Assembly: GCF_009834765.1 (NCBI RefSeq)
Contig: NZ_WVHP01000001.1
Coordinates: 248,001-312,000, forward strand
Length of the DNA: 64,000 nucleotides
Direction: 5' to 3'
From: Saccharibacter sp. EH611
GTDB lineage: Bacteria > Pseudomonadota > Alphaproteobacteria > Acetobacterales > Acetobacteraceae
Shown one piece after another: positions 1 through 7,955 of the stretch. The position numbers and the translations under genes are program-made. Within the stretch, counting starts at the first letter, position 1. The number at the start of each line of letters is the position of its first letter. Below the pieces are notes generated by a model. That model was not told where the DNA came from. It did not search any database and worked only from the letters and a program-made list of their open reading frames with translations.

Positions 1-165
1 GGGGCCGACAACGCTGATATCATCGCTTCCACACAATATGGGGAGACTGTTCCAGCAATCGTCGCCCGCGGGTCACGCTGTGGCACACAGTTCCACGTTG
101 AAAAAAGCCAAGAGGTTGGTCTCACTATTCTCGGCAACTTCCTACAATGGACGCCCCAATCGTGA
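1..165 (+). CDS. hisH: Imidazole glycerol phosphate synthase glutaminase subunit HisH, C-terminal part
   Basis: The first 54 codons form an open frame entering from outside the window and ending at TGA 163-165. The text matches the HisH C-terminus, with the FHVEKS segment carrying the His and Glu of the Cys-His-Glu glutaminase triad, followed by a [11 protein letters not shown] tail. HisH releases ammonia from glutamine and passes it to HisF in histidine biosynthesis. The N-terminal part with the nucleophilic Cys lies upstream of the window. The next gene overlaps or abuts this stop, and hisF lies about 1.4 kb downstream, so this is the end of a his operon. Confidence 0.9.
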   Translation, partial: GADNADIIASTQYGETVPAIVARGSRCGTQFHVEKSQEVGLTILGNFLQWTPQS

Positions 166-1571
166 CAGAGATGGCGTTCAATCCCTCTCAAAAGCTGTCA
201 ATGACATCTCCTTCCTCTGAGGGTATCAGGATAGACCGCGCCACCTCTCCCCTTAACCAGGAAGATATGGACGCTCTGATTGAAGCCACAACGGCTGCCA
301 TTATCGATGGTGGCACGTTCGGTTGGCTTTACCCGCCCGGCCCTCAGGACATGCAGCGCTTTTTTGAAGGGCTTCTCCTCGTTCCAGAACGTGAGCTCTT
401 TTTGGTGCGTGACCATGAAGGGGTAATTTGCGGTGCCGGCCTGCTCGCTCATCCGACCTCACGTTCTGAGCTCTACAGCCCTAAAGCCTGCCTGTCGTCG
501 CTCTTCATCGCCCCTTATGCACGCCGCCGTGGTTATGGTTTGGCTCTCATCACGACGATGGTCAAACGAGCACAGCGCCGTGGCTCTAAGGTGGTTAATT
601 GCGAAGTTCGAGAAGATCAGCATGCAGCCATCCAACTGATAGCCAAGCTCGGTTTTACCCATTGGGGGACGCATCCCTATTACACACGTATCGAAGGACA
701 AACAGTGCGCGGTCTTTTCTTTTCCAAACTCGTTGTGCCCGAACAAGAAGTCGCTCAATGGCAGCCCGCTGATATGCCTGCTGCTTCAGCAGCATCACAT
801 GATGAACCCGCAGCGTCCCCAGCCCCTTCAGGGTTGACGCTTTACCCGGCCATTGACCTCAAGGGCGGTGCCTGTGTCCGCCTACGACAGGGAGAAATGG
901 ATGACGCCACTCATTACTCCGACAATCCCCCCGCTCAAGCACAGCTTTTTGCTGATGCAGGATGCACTCATCTCCATGTCGTGGATCTCGACGGAGCCTT
1001 TGCCGGCCATTCCGCCAATGCCGATGCAGTAGAAAAAATCGTCGCGAACACAGCCTTGCCTGTGCAGCTAGGCGGTGGCCTGCGTGACATGCGTACCATC
1101 GAACGATGGCTGCAAGCCGGTGTCAGCCGTGTTATCCTCGGCTCTGCGGCGGTGAAAGACCCAGACCTCGTGCGGCAGGCTGCCCGCGCTTGGCCGGGGC
1201 GTGTCGTGGCTGGGATTGATGCGCGCCAAGGACGTGTCGCCACAGAAGGCTGGGCGGAAGTCTCCGAACTAACAGCCACTGATTTGGCAAAACGTATGGA
1301 AGATGCCGGGGTCGCTCGCATTATCTTTACCGAAATTAGCCGTGACGGCATGTTAGAAGGGCTCGACCTTGAGCAGACAGCTGAGCTGGCCCGCAGCGTC
1401 TCTATACCTGTTATCGCTAGCGGTGGTGTGGGTAATCTTGACCACCTTAAAGCTCTCCGTAATGTCGCTCAGGATGTACCAGGGATTGAGGGTGTTATTG
1501 TAGGCCGAGCCCTCTATGATGGACGGATCTCTCTTCCCGACGCCCTTAAGGTGCTGGAGGCTCCATGCTAA
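147..1571 (+). CDS. hisA: GNAT acetyltransferase fused to HisA (ProFAR isomerase)
   Basis: One uninterrupted frame of 474 codons holds two domains. Residues about 25-195 are a GNAT N-acetyltransferase with the acetyl-CoA loop RRRGYG at 126-131. Residues 196-229 are an Ala/Pro/Ser-rich linker. Residues 230-474 are a complete HisA (beta/alpha)8 barrel with the first catalytic Asp in PAIDLKGG (D237), VDLDGAF, GGGLR and the second Asp in AGIDAR (D358). HisA isomerises ProFAR to PRFAR in histidine synthesis; the substrate of the GNAT part is unknown. The start is uncertain because no good Shine-Dalgarno precedes ATG 147, 171 or 201; 147 overlaps hisH by 19 bases. A TTG at 834, where HisA usually begins, could give a separate HisA. 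The stop overlaps hisF by 7 bases. Confidence 0.9.
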   Translation: MDAPIVTEMAFNPSQKLSMTSPSSEGIRIDRATSPLNQEDMDALIEATTAAIIDGGTFGWLYPPGPQDMQRFFEGLLLVPERELFLVRDHEGVICGAGLLAHPTSRSELYSPKACLSSLFIAPYARRRGYGLALITTMVKRAQRRGSKVVNCEVREDQHAAIQLIAKLGFTHWGTHPYYTRIEGQTVRGLFFSKLVVPEQEVAQWQPADMPAASAASHDEPAASPAPSGLTLYPAIDLKGGACVRLRQGEMDDATHYSDNPPAQAQLFADAGCTHLHVVDLDGAFAGHSANADAVEKIVANTALPVQLGGGLRDMRTIERWLQAGVSRVILGSAAVKDPDLVRQAARAWPGRVVAGIDARQGRVATEGWAEVSELTATDLAKRMEDAGVARIIFTEISRDGMLEGLDLEQTAELARSVSIPVIASGGVGNLDHLKALRNVAQDVPGIEGVIVGRALYDGRISLPDALKVLEAPC

Positions 1572-2326
1572 AACTCCGCGTTATCCCCTGCTTAGATGTC
1601 GCCGATGGCCGCGTCGTAAAGGGTGTTAATTTCGTTTCTCTGCGTGATGCAGGAGACCCCGTTGAGCAAGCCAAACTATACGATAAGGCGGGCGCTGATG
1701 AGCTCACCTTCCTCGACATCACGGCAAGCTCTGATAATCGCGATACGATCTTAGACGTTGTGAAACGCACCGCAGCGGAGGTTTCTCTCCCCCTCACCGT
1801 TGGTGGGGGCGTGCGTCGGTGTGAGGATGTCCGCCGCCTCCTACTGAGTGGAGCCGATAAATGCGCCATCAACTCAGCGGCTATCCGCACACCTGAGCTG
1901 ATTAATGAAGCCTCAGAGCGTTTTGGAAGCCAATGCATTGTAGTGGCCATTGATGCACGCTCTAATGGCAAAGGCGGTTGGGAAGTTTACGCCAAAGGCG
2001 GGCGCGAGCCGACCGGCATAGACGCCGTTGCTTGGGCAGAAGACATGGCTAAGCGCGGCGCTGGAGAGATTTTGCTCACCAGTATGGATCGCGATGGAAC
2101 GCGCTCTGGCTTTGATCTAGAACTCCTGAAAACTGTCTGTAGCCGCGTTTCTGTCCCTGTCATTGCCTCAGGCGGTGTTGGAGAATACGCACATTTTATC
2201 GAAGGAGCACAAGCAGGAGCCAGTGGGTTACTCGCCGCCAGTGTTTTCCATTTCGGGCAATTCCAGATCCATGATGTCAAAGCAGCCCTGCACAACGCAG
2301 GCTTGCCTGTGCGTCTCGGACGATAA
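1565..2326 (+). CDS. hisF: Imidazole glycerol phosphate synthase cyclase subunit HisF
   Basis: 253 residues, the usual family length. The barrel carries both catalytic aspartates, D11 in IPCLDV and D130 in VAIDAR, and the phosphate-binding segments TVGGGVR and IASGGVG. HisF uses ammonia from HisH to cyclise PRFAR to imidazole glycerol phosphate and AICAR in the cytoplasm. GGAGG stands five bases before ATG 1565, inside the end of the preceding GNAT-HisA frame, so translation is probably coupled. hisE follows after a short gap. Confidence 0.97.
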   Translation: MLKLRVIPCLDVADGRVVKGVNFVSLRDAGDPVEQAKLYDKAGADELTFLDITASSDNRDTILDVVKRTAAEVSLPLTVGGGVRRCEDVRRLLLSGADKCAINSAAIRTPELINEASERFGSQCIVVAIDARSNGKGGWEVYAKGGREPTGIDAVAWAEDMAKRGAGEILLTSMDRDGTRSGFDLELLKTVCSRVSVPVIASGGVGEYAHFIEGAQAGASGLLAASVFHFGQFQIHDVKAALHNAGLPVRLGR

Positions 2327-2343
2327 TATAAAGTGAGAATGTG

Positions 2344-2688
2344 ATGAGCAAAGATCTTCAAGCCCGCTACGTGCTCGAACGTTTGTTCGATACCGTTGTT
2401 TCGCGTAAAGACGCTTCCCCCTCTTTAAGTCATTCAGCACGACTGATGGCACGAGGTCGGAACAAGATTGCGCAAAAATTCGGTGAAGAAGCCGTTGAAT
2501 GTGTCATTGAGGCTGTCAACGGAGACCGCGATGCCCTCATTAGTGAAAGTGCCGATGTGCTCTATCATCTCGTCGTGATGTGGGTTGATGCTGGGGTGAA
2601 GCCTAGCGATGTCTGGGCAGAGCTTGAGCGCCGTGAAGGCACAAGCGGCATTGAAGAAAAAGCATCACGCCCTAAAAATACGCCCTGA
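2344..2688 (+). CDS. hisE: Phosphoribosyl-ATP pyrophosphatase HisE
   Basis: 114 residues, a stand-alone HisE. It shows the all-alpha MazG-like signature: [12 protein letters not shown], then [13 protein letters not shown], whose acidic residues bind the magnesium ions. It hydrolyses phosphoribosyl-ATP to phosphoribosyl-AMP, the second step of histidine synthesis. A GTG at 2341 directly precedes ATG 2344; I prefer the ATG. The gene lies 17 bases after hisF and is the last biosynthetic gene of this his run. The separate HisI enzyme is not in the window. Confidence 0.93.
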   Translation: MSKDLQARYVLERLFDTVVSRKDASPSLSHSARLMARGRNKIAQKFGEEAVECVIEAVNGDRDALISESADVLYHLVVMWVDAGVKPSDVWAELERREGTSGIEEKASRPKNTP

Positions 2689-2701
2689 GGGGAGAGTTCT
2701 C

Positions 2702-3079
2702 ATGAGCAACGCACAGTACGATCCTAATAACGTCTTCGCCCGCATTCTGCGCGGTGAAATCCCCGCTGAACGTGTCTGCGATAGCAAGTATTCTTTCGCT
2801 TTTTACGATATTTCACCAGCAGCACCAGTACATATCCTCGTCGTCCCTCGCGGTGCTTACACGGACTTCCACGACTTCACCTCTCGGGCATCCAACGACG
2901 AGATCCTTGATTTCTGGAAGCTCGTAGATAAAATTTCTGCTGAGCATTCACTCATTCATCATGGCTTCCGCATTATCAGCAATATTGGGCCTGACAGCGG
3001 TCAAGAAGTCCCACATTTTCATATCCATATGCTGGGTGGGAAAGCTCTTGGCCCGCTTTTAAGCCCTTCAAACACCTAA
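2702..3079 (+). CDS. HIT family nucleotide hydrolase (HinT-like)
   Basis: 125 residues with the histidine triad HFHIH at 105-109 and the typical N-terminal VFARILRGEIPAE segment of bacterial Hint proteins. Members hydrolyse adenosine phosphoramidates and release AMP from lysyl-adenylate in the cytoplasm; the physiological substrate here is unknown. A GGGGAGAG Shine-Dalgarno stands before ATG 2702, which decides the start over a longer in-frame reading inside hisE. The gene is 13 bases after hisE and so is probably cotranscribed with the his genes. A GC-rich hairpin follows the stop. Confidence 0.93.
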   Translation: MSNAQYDPNNVFARILRGEIPAERVCDSKYSFAFYDISPAAPVHILVVPRGAYTDFHDFTSRASNDEILDFWKLVDKISAEHSLIHHGFRIISNIGPDSGQEVPHFHIHMLGGKALGPLLSPSNT

Positions 3080-3086
3080 AATATGA

Positions 3087-3117
3087 CCGGAGTGCCTGTT
3101 TTGCTCTTGCACTCCGG
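3087..3117 (+). terminator. Hairpin after the his-HIT operon
   Basis: A perfect 9-bp stem (CCGGAGTGC at 3087-3095 with GCACTCCGG at 3109-3117) and a 13-base loop follow the HIT stop codon. There is no T-run after it, so it is a weak or factor-assisted terminator candidate, or a stabilising 3' stem. Confidence 0.45.
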
Positions 3118-3150
3118 CGCCAACTCCCCTAAAAGACGCTCACGCCTTTA

Positions 3151-3226
3151 GTCCCGTTCGTCTAGAGGCCTAGGACACCGCCCTCTCACGGCGGCAACAC
3201 GGGTTCGAATCCCGTACGGGACACCA
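3151..3226 (+). tRNA. tRNA-Glu (anticodon CTC)
   Basis: A 76-base cloverleaf with the acceptor stem GTCCCGT paired to ACGGGAC, anticodon stem CCGCC/GGCGG around the loop CTCTCAC (anticodon CTC), a GGTTCGAAT T-loop and an encoded CCA end at 3224-3226. It reads GAG codons. Confidence 0.96.
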
Positions 3227-3570
3227 GCGCAAAGCTGTCATTTTTTGGCTATTCATATAAAAGTACGACGATATAAGACCATTACAAAACCACGTTTTGG
3301 GCTTGTCTGTCGCTGGCGAGCATCGAGCCCCATATCATGATTATCGTGAATGTGCCATTTCAGCAACTTCCAATCTGTTCCTATTATAGCAATATGCTAC
3401 CGTCTCCGTACGACCACACATAGAATAGAACTCATATTAAAAGTAAAAATACCATATATACTTATCCTGATTTCATATTCTGTGAAAACCCCTTCCTCAA
3501 GAAAATCTTTGTCACGACTCAATGGTTCGATTAAAATAGAACAATAACTTTATAAGAAAGGATGAGAACA
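3227..3570. other. AT-rich intergenic region, no gene seen
   Basis: About 340 bases between tRNA-Glu and the nitroreductase gene. The only open frame of note (3350-3547, plus strand) has no ribosome binding site, odd composition and no recognisable protein character, so I leave it out. The last part must hold the nitroreductase promoter, but I cannot point to clear -35 and -10 boxes. Confidence 0.5.
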
Positions 3571-4227
3571 GTGACACTGCTTCATACCCTACAGAAACGC
3601 TACACAACTAAGGCCTATGACAATGACCGTCGTATTCCTGATGAAACGATTGCCCAGCTTCTAGAAGCCTTGCGTTTAAGCCCATCTTCGGTCAATGCAC
3701 AGCCTTGGCATTTTATCGTTGCTGATGATAATGCCGGGAAAGAACGGCTCGCGAAAGCGACCCCTGAGCAGAGCCCATTAGCTTATAATCGCCCTAAAAT
3801 TACCGGTTCCTCCCATGCCGTGCTTCTCTGCGCACGCCAAGAATTGTCCGATACATATCTGACAACACTTCTTGAAAAAGAGAAAGAAGACGGTCGTTTT
3901 GCGACAGAGGAAGCCTTTACAACGTGGAAAGAAGCACTGACGCATTATGTTGGCCTACATCGCCAAGCCGGAGATGTGGAGCATTGGAACCAAAAGCAAG
4001 TGTATCTCGCCCAAGGGTTTTTATTGCTCGCCGCAGCATCAATGGGCATTGATGCAACCCCAATCGAAGGGTTTGATCCCACCATTATGTCGGAGGAATT
4101 CGACCTCACACGACAAAAGCTTACCCCCTTGGTCGTGGTCACACTAGGCTATCATTCAGACGATGATTCCAACGCCAAACGCCCCAAATCTCGTCTGGCA
4201 TATGAAACAGTCTTCTCCAAAGCATAA
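3571..4227 (+). CDS. nfsB: NfsB-type oxygen-insensitive NAD(P)H nitroreductase
   Basis: 218 residues, matching E. coli NfsB (217) nearly end to end: a RY-TTKAYD start, SPSSVNAQPWHFIVAD for FMN binding, DGRFAT, KQVYLAQG, GIDATPIEGFD and a KSRLAYE tail. These flavoenzymes reduce nitro compounds, quinones or dihydropteridines with NAD(P)H in the cytoplasm; the natural substrate here is unknown. I choose GTG 3571 because AAGGA lies eight bases upstream and the N-terminus then aligns exactly with NfsB. An in-frame ATG at 3562 has the Shine-Dalgarno jammed against it. The gene stands alone between a tRNA and a convergent SDR gene. Confidence 0.9.
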   Translation: MTLLHTLQKRYTTKAYDNDRRIPDETIAQLLEALRLSPSSVNAQPWHFIVADDNAGKERLAKATPEQSPLAYNRPKITGSSHAVLLCARQELSDTYLTTLLEKEKEDGRFATEEAFTTWKEALTHYVGLHRQAGDVEHWNQKQVYLAQGFLLLAAASMGIDATPIEGFDPTIMSEEFDLTRQKLTPLVVVTLGYHSDDDSNAKRPKSRLAYETVFSKA

Positions 4228-4584
4228 ACCTTCACAAAAGCCCCTTATCCATGATCCGCACAGGCGCTTTCTTGCCATCAAGGAAAAACGTTCTGTACGG
4301 ATCATGAGCGAAGCCTATCTTACTTTCTTAAAAAACGCTGCCAAATGTGCAATCGCCGAAACCGAAGCGTCGCCATAAAGAACCTCTCAAACAAGTAACA
4401 ACAAAGAGAAGCCTTACTGCTCTCGCTAAATTGGTCGATCCCTACACACAGGTGTCACATAACGGGCAGTACTCTAGACCAGCCTCTCTTCTCTGCCTAC
4501 CTGAGCTCATACACAGAACGGTTGAGAGCATAATACCTTATATTTAGTTGCCACCATGAGCTTCTACTACCGTTATCAGTGTAC
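4228..4584. other. Intergenic region between convergent genes, holds an inverted repeat
   Basis: No gene is supported here. It contains one imperfect inverted repeat, described separately. The short open frames across it have no ribosome binding sites or recognisable protein features. Confidence 0.5.
4250..4306. repeat. 14-bp inverted repeat, 29-base spacer
   Basis: CATGATCCGCACAG at 4250-4263 faces CTGTACGGATCATG at 4293-4306; the arms match at 13 of 14 positions. No T-run follows, so a simple terminator is unlikely. It could be a 3' stabilising stem for the nitroreductase mRNA or an element remnant; function unknown. Confidence 0.5.
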
Positions 4585-5655
4585 CTAGCCCGGAGAGCCG
4601 TCACCTCCCGTAATGCCCCAAACTTGGCCAGTAACATAACTGCTTTCTTGCGATGCAAGCGTTACATACATGGGCGCGATCTCAACAGGTTGACCGGGAC
4701 GATGATACGCTGTTTCAGAGCCAAAATGCTCCACCACAGACTGCGGCTGTGCCCCACACACTTGCAAGGGTGTCCAAAATGGGCCGGGAGCTACCGCGTT
4801 CACACGGATACCACGTGGTAAAAGCTGTCGGGCGAGACTATGCGTCATGTTGGCGATCCCCGCCTTCGTCATAGCGTAGTCAACAAGAATAGGGTTAGGC
4901 GCGTAAGCATTGCGTGATGCTGTATTAATAATCGTAGCCCCTTTAGGAAGATGAGGCACAGCCGCTTTCACCAACCAGAACAACGCATAGATGTTTGTCT
5001 TAAGCGTCCAGTCGAACTCTTCGGTTGTGAGCTCTAAAATATCCTCACAATAATGCTGGCGTCCGGCATTATTGACGAGAATATCAAGGCCTCCCAGCTG
5101 CTTTACAGCATTATGAACCAATGTTTGACAGAATGTTTCTTCACGTAAATCTCCTGGTATCAGCGCAACCTGACGCCCTGCCTTGCGCATAAGAGCCGCA
5201 ACTTCTTGAGCGTCACTTTCTTCTTTCGGCAAATAATTAATGGCGATATCAGCACCTTCTCGCGCATAAGCAATCGCAACAGCACGTCCAATACCGGAAT
5301 CACCCCCTGTAATAAGCGCCTTTCGTCCAGAAAGACGCCCTGCCCCCTTATAGCTCTTCTCTCCACAATCAGGACGAGGGGTCATAGAACTCTGCAGTCC
5401 CGGCCAAGATTGTAGTGGCTGATGAAAAGGTGGCGAAGGATAATGATGAACAGGGTCTTGCAGGGGAGCCGCCTCTGCTGAGGTCGTGCTCACCGCTTTC
5501 TTGGCAGCCTGTGCCGACGACAAGGCTGATAAGGATCCTAACGCAGTCATTCCCGAAAGGAGCGCTCGCCTACCAACAGGCGAAGCCCCTTCTCGTGTCG
5601 TCATCTGGGAAGAAGAGGTCACATCATGGATGTCATCGCGACGTGTATTAGTCAT
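4585..5655 (-). CDS. YghA-like short-chain dehydrogenase with a Tat-type leader
   Basis: 356 residues. From about residue 90 it matches the E. coli YghA family closely: MTPRPDCGEKSYKG, cofactor loop TGGDSGIG (116-123), NNAG (195-198), catalytic S247, Y260 and K264 (YAMTK), and a SSYVTGQV tail. YghA is about 294 residues. The extra N-terminus holds a twin-arginine stretch (GRRALLSG, RR 29-30), a weakly hydrophobic segment and an SAQAA cleavage-like site near 50, so export of a folded cofactor-loaded enzyme is predicted. AAGGA precedes ATG 5655. Substrate unknown. It is convergent with the nitroreductase gene and not in an obvious operon. Confidence 0.88.
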   Translation of the reverse strand: MTNTRRDDIHDVTSSSQMTTREGASPVGRRALLSGMTALGSLSALSSAQAAKKAVSTTSAEAAPLQDPVHHYPSPPFHQPLQSWPGLQSSMTPRPDCGEKSYKGAGRLSGRKALITGGDSGIGRAVAIAYAREGADIAINYLPKEESDAQEVAALMRKAGRQVALIPGDLREETFCQTLVHNAVKQLGGLDILVNNAGRQHYCEDILELTTEEFDWTLKTNIYALFWLVKAAVPHLPKGATIINTASRNAYAPNPILVDYAMTKAGIANMTHSLARQLLPRGIRVNAVAPGPFWTPLQVCGAQPQSVVEHFGSETAYHRPGQPVEIAPMYVTLASQESSYVTGQVWGITGGDGSPG

Positions 5656-5787
5656 GGAGCGTTTTCCTTATATCCATCTCCACGATCCCATTTCCCCATT
5701 AGGAGAACGGAATCGCCAGACTATTCTCCGCTACCCTGACATGCTCTCAAACGTCTCTTCAACCAAACAACGCTTAAACCAGCAATG

Positions 5788-5809
5788 CTGCGGCCTTAGA
5801 AGGCCGCAG
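5788..5809. repeat. Perfect 10-bp hairpin with 2-base loop
   Basis: CTGCGGCCTT at 5788-5797 and AAGGCCGCAG at 5800-5809 are exact inverted copies. On the minus strand the stem straddles the stop codon of the autotransporter remnant, as a 3' end hairpin would. No long T-run follows in either direction. Confidence 0.6.
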
Positions 5810-5933
5810 AAACACTCGCTTGCGCCCCACTATCAACAGAGTGGTTCCCATATTGACCAATATAGGACAGATCAACATTGATACGATCAGTCAGCTTCGC
5901 GATCCCTACAATGTTTCTGTATCTTTTTTCGTC
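5796..5933 (-). pseudogene. Autotransporter beta-barrel C-terminus, remnant
   Basis: On the minus strand a 45-codon open frame, bounded upstream by an in-frame TAG (5934-5936) and ending at TAA (5796-5798), reads like the last strands of an autotransporter barrel: GIAKLTDRINVDLSYIGQYG, a turn, then an alternating strand ending in Phe as its last residue. That C-terminal aromatic is the outer-membrane assembly signal. No start codon, passenger or rest of the barrel is found in the 165 bases between it and the next gene, so it is a decayed end of a once larger gene. It lies between the SDR and DUF475 genes, suggesting a deletion there. Confidence 0.55.
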
Positions 5934-6098
5934 CTAGTTATCCTGTGATGGCTGTGGATGACCATGCCATCAAGAAAAACCATGTCGCACCGTTCTGGTT
6001 CCACCAAAAGCTGACCGTCGAAGCTTAATATGCCTTAGCCATTCCACAGCACACTACATCAAGAACTAACAGCCTCTAGAACAGAACTACCCCCTGCA

Positions 6099-7133
6099 TT
6101 AAGGACTGTGAGCATTTTGCTTATTCTTCCAAACGGAAGCCACAAAACTACCACCAATGAGAACCAATCCAATACTACCTGTTAACCACTCAGGAATATC
6201 ATGAAAAATAGACACAAGCATCAAAATCGCGAGAATTAAAATCGTATAAAAAGCACCATGCTCTACATAAGAAAATTCCGCCAACGTGTCCGATCGCAGC
6301 ATTGCCAATGTCATACAACGCACCACCATCGCCCCAACACCTAGGCCTGCTGCGATAATAACGGGATCATTTGTGATCGCAAACGCAGAAATAACCGAAT
6401 CAAAGCTAAAAGAACCATCAATAAATTCGAGATAGCAAAAGGTCAGAAAACCACCACGCATCGCTGTATTCGTACTCTGAGCATCCCCAATGAGCCAGCT
6501 GAGAACCTCCTTAATGAGGACATAACTCACGATACCGATCCCACCCCACAGCAAAAGATCACAACGTTGCCGAAGATCAGCCACCGCGAAGGACGTGACC
6601 AACAACGCCAAAAGCGTCACCCCTGCTGAAAAACCACTAACGCCCCCTAAACGAGCCGCTTTCGCCTCAACCCATGTCAGCCAATGCTCTTCTTTGTCTT
6701 CATCAATGAAATAAGACAACGCAATCATCAGCAAGAATGTACCACCAAAGGCTGAAATATTATTTTTCGCGCTTGTCATAATCTCAGCGTAATGGTGAGG
6801 CTCCTTAAACGCTAAGGTAATCGCCTCCCAAGGTGTGATCGCCGCAATAGCGGATACAATCACAGCAGGGAAAAGGAAACGCATTCCAAGAACGGCAACA
6901 GGCATTCCAAATGTCAGATAGCGCTTCTGCCATTTCTCCGTCATGGTCTTAAGAATACGGGCATCAACAATGGCATTATCCATTGATTCTGCTGTTTCCA
7001 TGAGCGCTAGAATGATGACAGATTCCGCTCCAAGCAGTGCTCCTGCCACGCTCGGTTGAGTAATATAGCCAAACGCCACACCAATGAGTAATGCCACCAC
7101 AGACACGATGATGGCAGGATAGAAATGCCTCAT
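6099..7133 (-). CDS. DUF475 / TerC-like integral membrane protein
   Basis: 344 residues with about nine hydrophobic segments. The acidic motif in LGAESVIILALMETAESMDNA and the matching second-half motif EFIDGSFSFDSV are typical of the DUF475 branch of the TerC/Alx superfamily, where acidic residues in membrane helices are thought to bind metal ions. TerC-like proteins go with metal export and ter stress systems. AAGGGAAG lies before ATG 7133. It follows the TerD gene by 84 bases in the same direction, and VWA, TelA-like and TerD neighbours support a ter-like role. Transported ion unknown. Confidence 0.88.
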   Translation of the reverse strand: MRHFYPAIIVSVVALLIGVAFGYITQPSVAGALLGAESVIILALMETAESMDNAIVDARILKTMTEKWQKRYLTFGMPVAVLGMRFLFPAVIVSAIAAITPWEAITLAFKEPHHYAEIMTSAKNNISAFGGTFLLMIALSYFIDEDKEEHWLTWVEAKAARLGGVSGFSAGVTLLALLVTSFAVADLRQRCDLLLWGGIGIVSYVLIKEVLSWLIGDAQSTNTAMRGGFLTFCYLEFIDGSFSFDSVISAFAITNDPVIIAAGLGVGAMVVRCMTLAMLRSDTLAEFSYVEHGAFYTILILAILMLVSIFHDIPEWLTGSIGLVLIGGSFVASVWKNKQNAHSP

Positions 7134-7217
7134 AGCTTCCCTTTTCTAATCAACAGTATAATGCCCGTTCCACGCCTATACTCCCTCTTACACAATCATA
7201 ACAGGACGGCAGCGTTT

Positions 7218-7892
7218 CTAGCTCCAATAGGACAAGAAATGCCCTAGACCACTACGGCTACCACTACCAATCGCTTGGAACTCCCATGTCGCTGGCCCAG
7301 TGCGAATAAATGCCCCAACTTGGACAGCCGTATCAGTCGGGAAATCATGCTCCAGCTCATAGCGCGCAATCATACGATCATCTGTCAGATCCGTAATTTC
7401 CAAGACGGCTTCTAGGGCGTTCCAATTCTGGTTCCGTTCCATCCCTTCATAGATCGTGCCAAGTATGGACACTTCCATCACCCCCTCAGGCATTCCTTCA
7501 AAGTTGATATCAACTTGCTCACCATCTACGCCATTAAAGTCACCCCCTGTGCGGTTGTCGCCCCAGTGAACAATTTCTTGCCCCGGTGTCGCCTTAACCG
7601 CTGTGCCATCATCAAGCGTTGTTTGGGGGGAGTTATAATACAGAACCCAGGCCGGGTCAGATGCATAAATCTTACGTTGAGCATCCTTCTGACCTTGTGC
7701 AATGGCTGCGGAATCACTTTCAGCAGCGGCCCGGCTTCCTAACACAACCACCGTCAAGTCTGCATCTGCTTCGGATATACCTTGTTTAACCTTCTTCCAT
7801 TTCAGCGCAACACGAACCTTTTTAAGTCCTGGACGTGCCTTTTCGAGGTCAAATGTCATCCCTTTAGAAAGATTAAACGCTAACTCACTCAT
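7218..7892 (-). CDS. terD: TerD domain protein
   Basis: 224 residues with a full TerD fold: N-terminal LSKGMTFDLEK strand pair, a GLKKVRVALKW strand, and the calcium-binding stretch with GDNRTG at 111-116 followed by acidic residues. TerD proteins bind calcium and act with TerC-type membrane proteins in stress, metal and phage-related phenotypes; the biochemical role is not settled. It is somewhat longer than classical TerD (about 190), mainly through inserts before and after residue 100. It stands 63 bases after the VWA gene and ahead of DUF475. The symbol reflects family, not proven tellurite resistance. Confidence 0.88.
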   Translation of the reverse strand: MSELAFNLSKGMTFDLEKARPGLKKVRVALKWKKVKQGISEADADLTVVVLGSRAAAESDSAAIAQGQKDAQRKIYASDPAWVLYYNSPQTTLDDGTAVKATPGQEIVHWGDNRTGGDFNGVDGEQVDINFEGMPEGVMEVSILGTIYEGMERNQNWNALEAVLEITDLTDDRMIARYELEHDFPTDTAVQVGAFIRTGPATWEFQAIGSGSRSGLGHFLSYWS

Positions 7893-7955
7893 AACTATTA
7901 AACCTTATACTGCATCTATATCGATCACATCTCAACAGGTATGATGAGGAAGACA

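Noticed and set aside
968-1351. Long minus-strand frame inside hisA
   Set aside because: It mirrors the codon structure of a well-supported gene on the other strand, with Arg/Ser/Pro-rich composition typical of shadows.
3350-3547. 65-codon open frame before the nitroreductase gene
   Set aside because: No ribosome binding site, AT-driven composition and no protein-like pattern.
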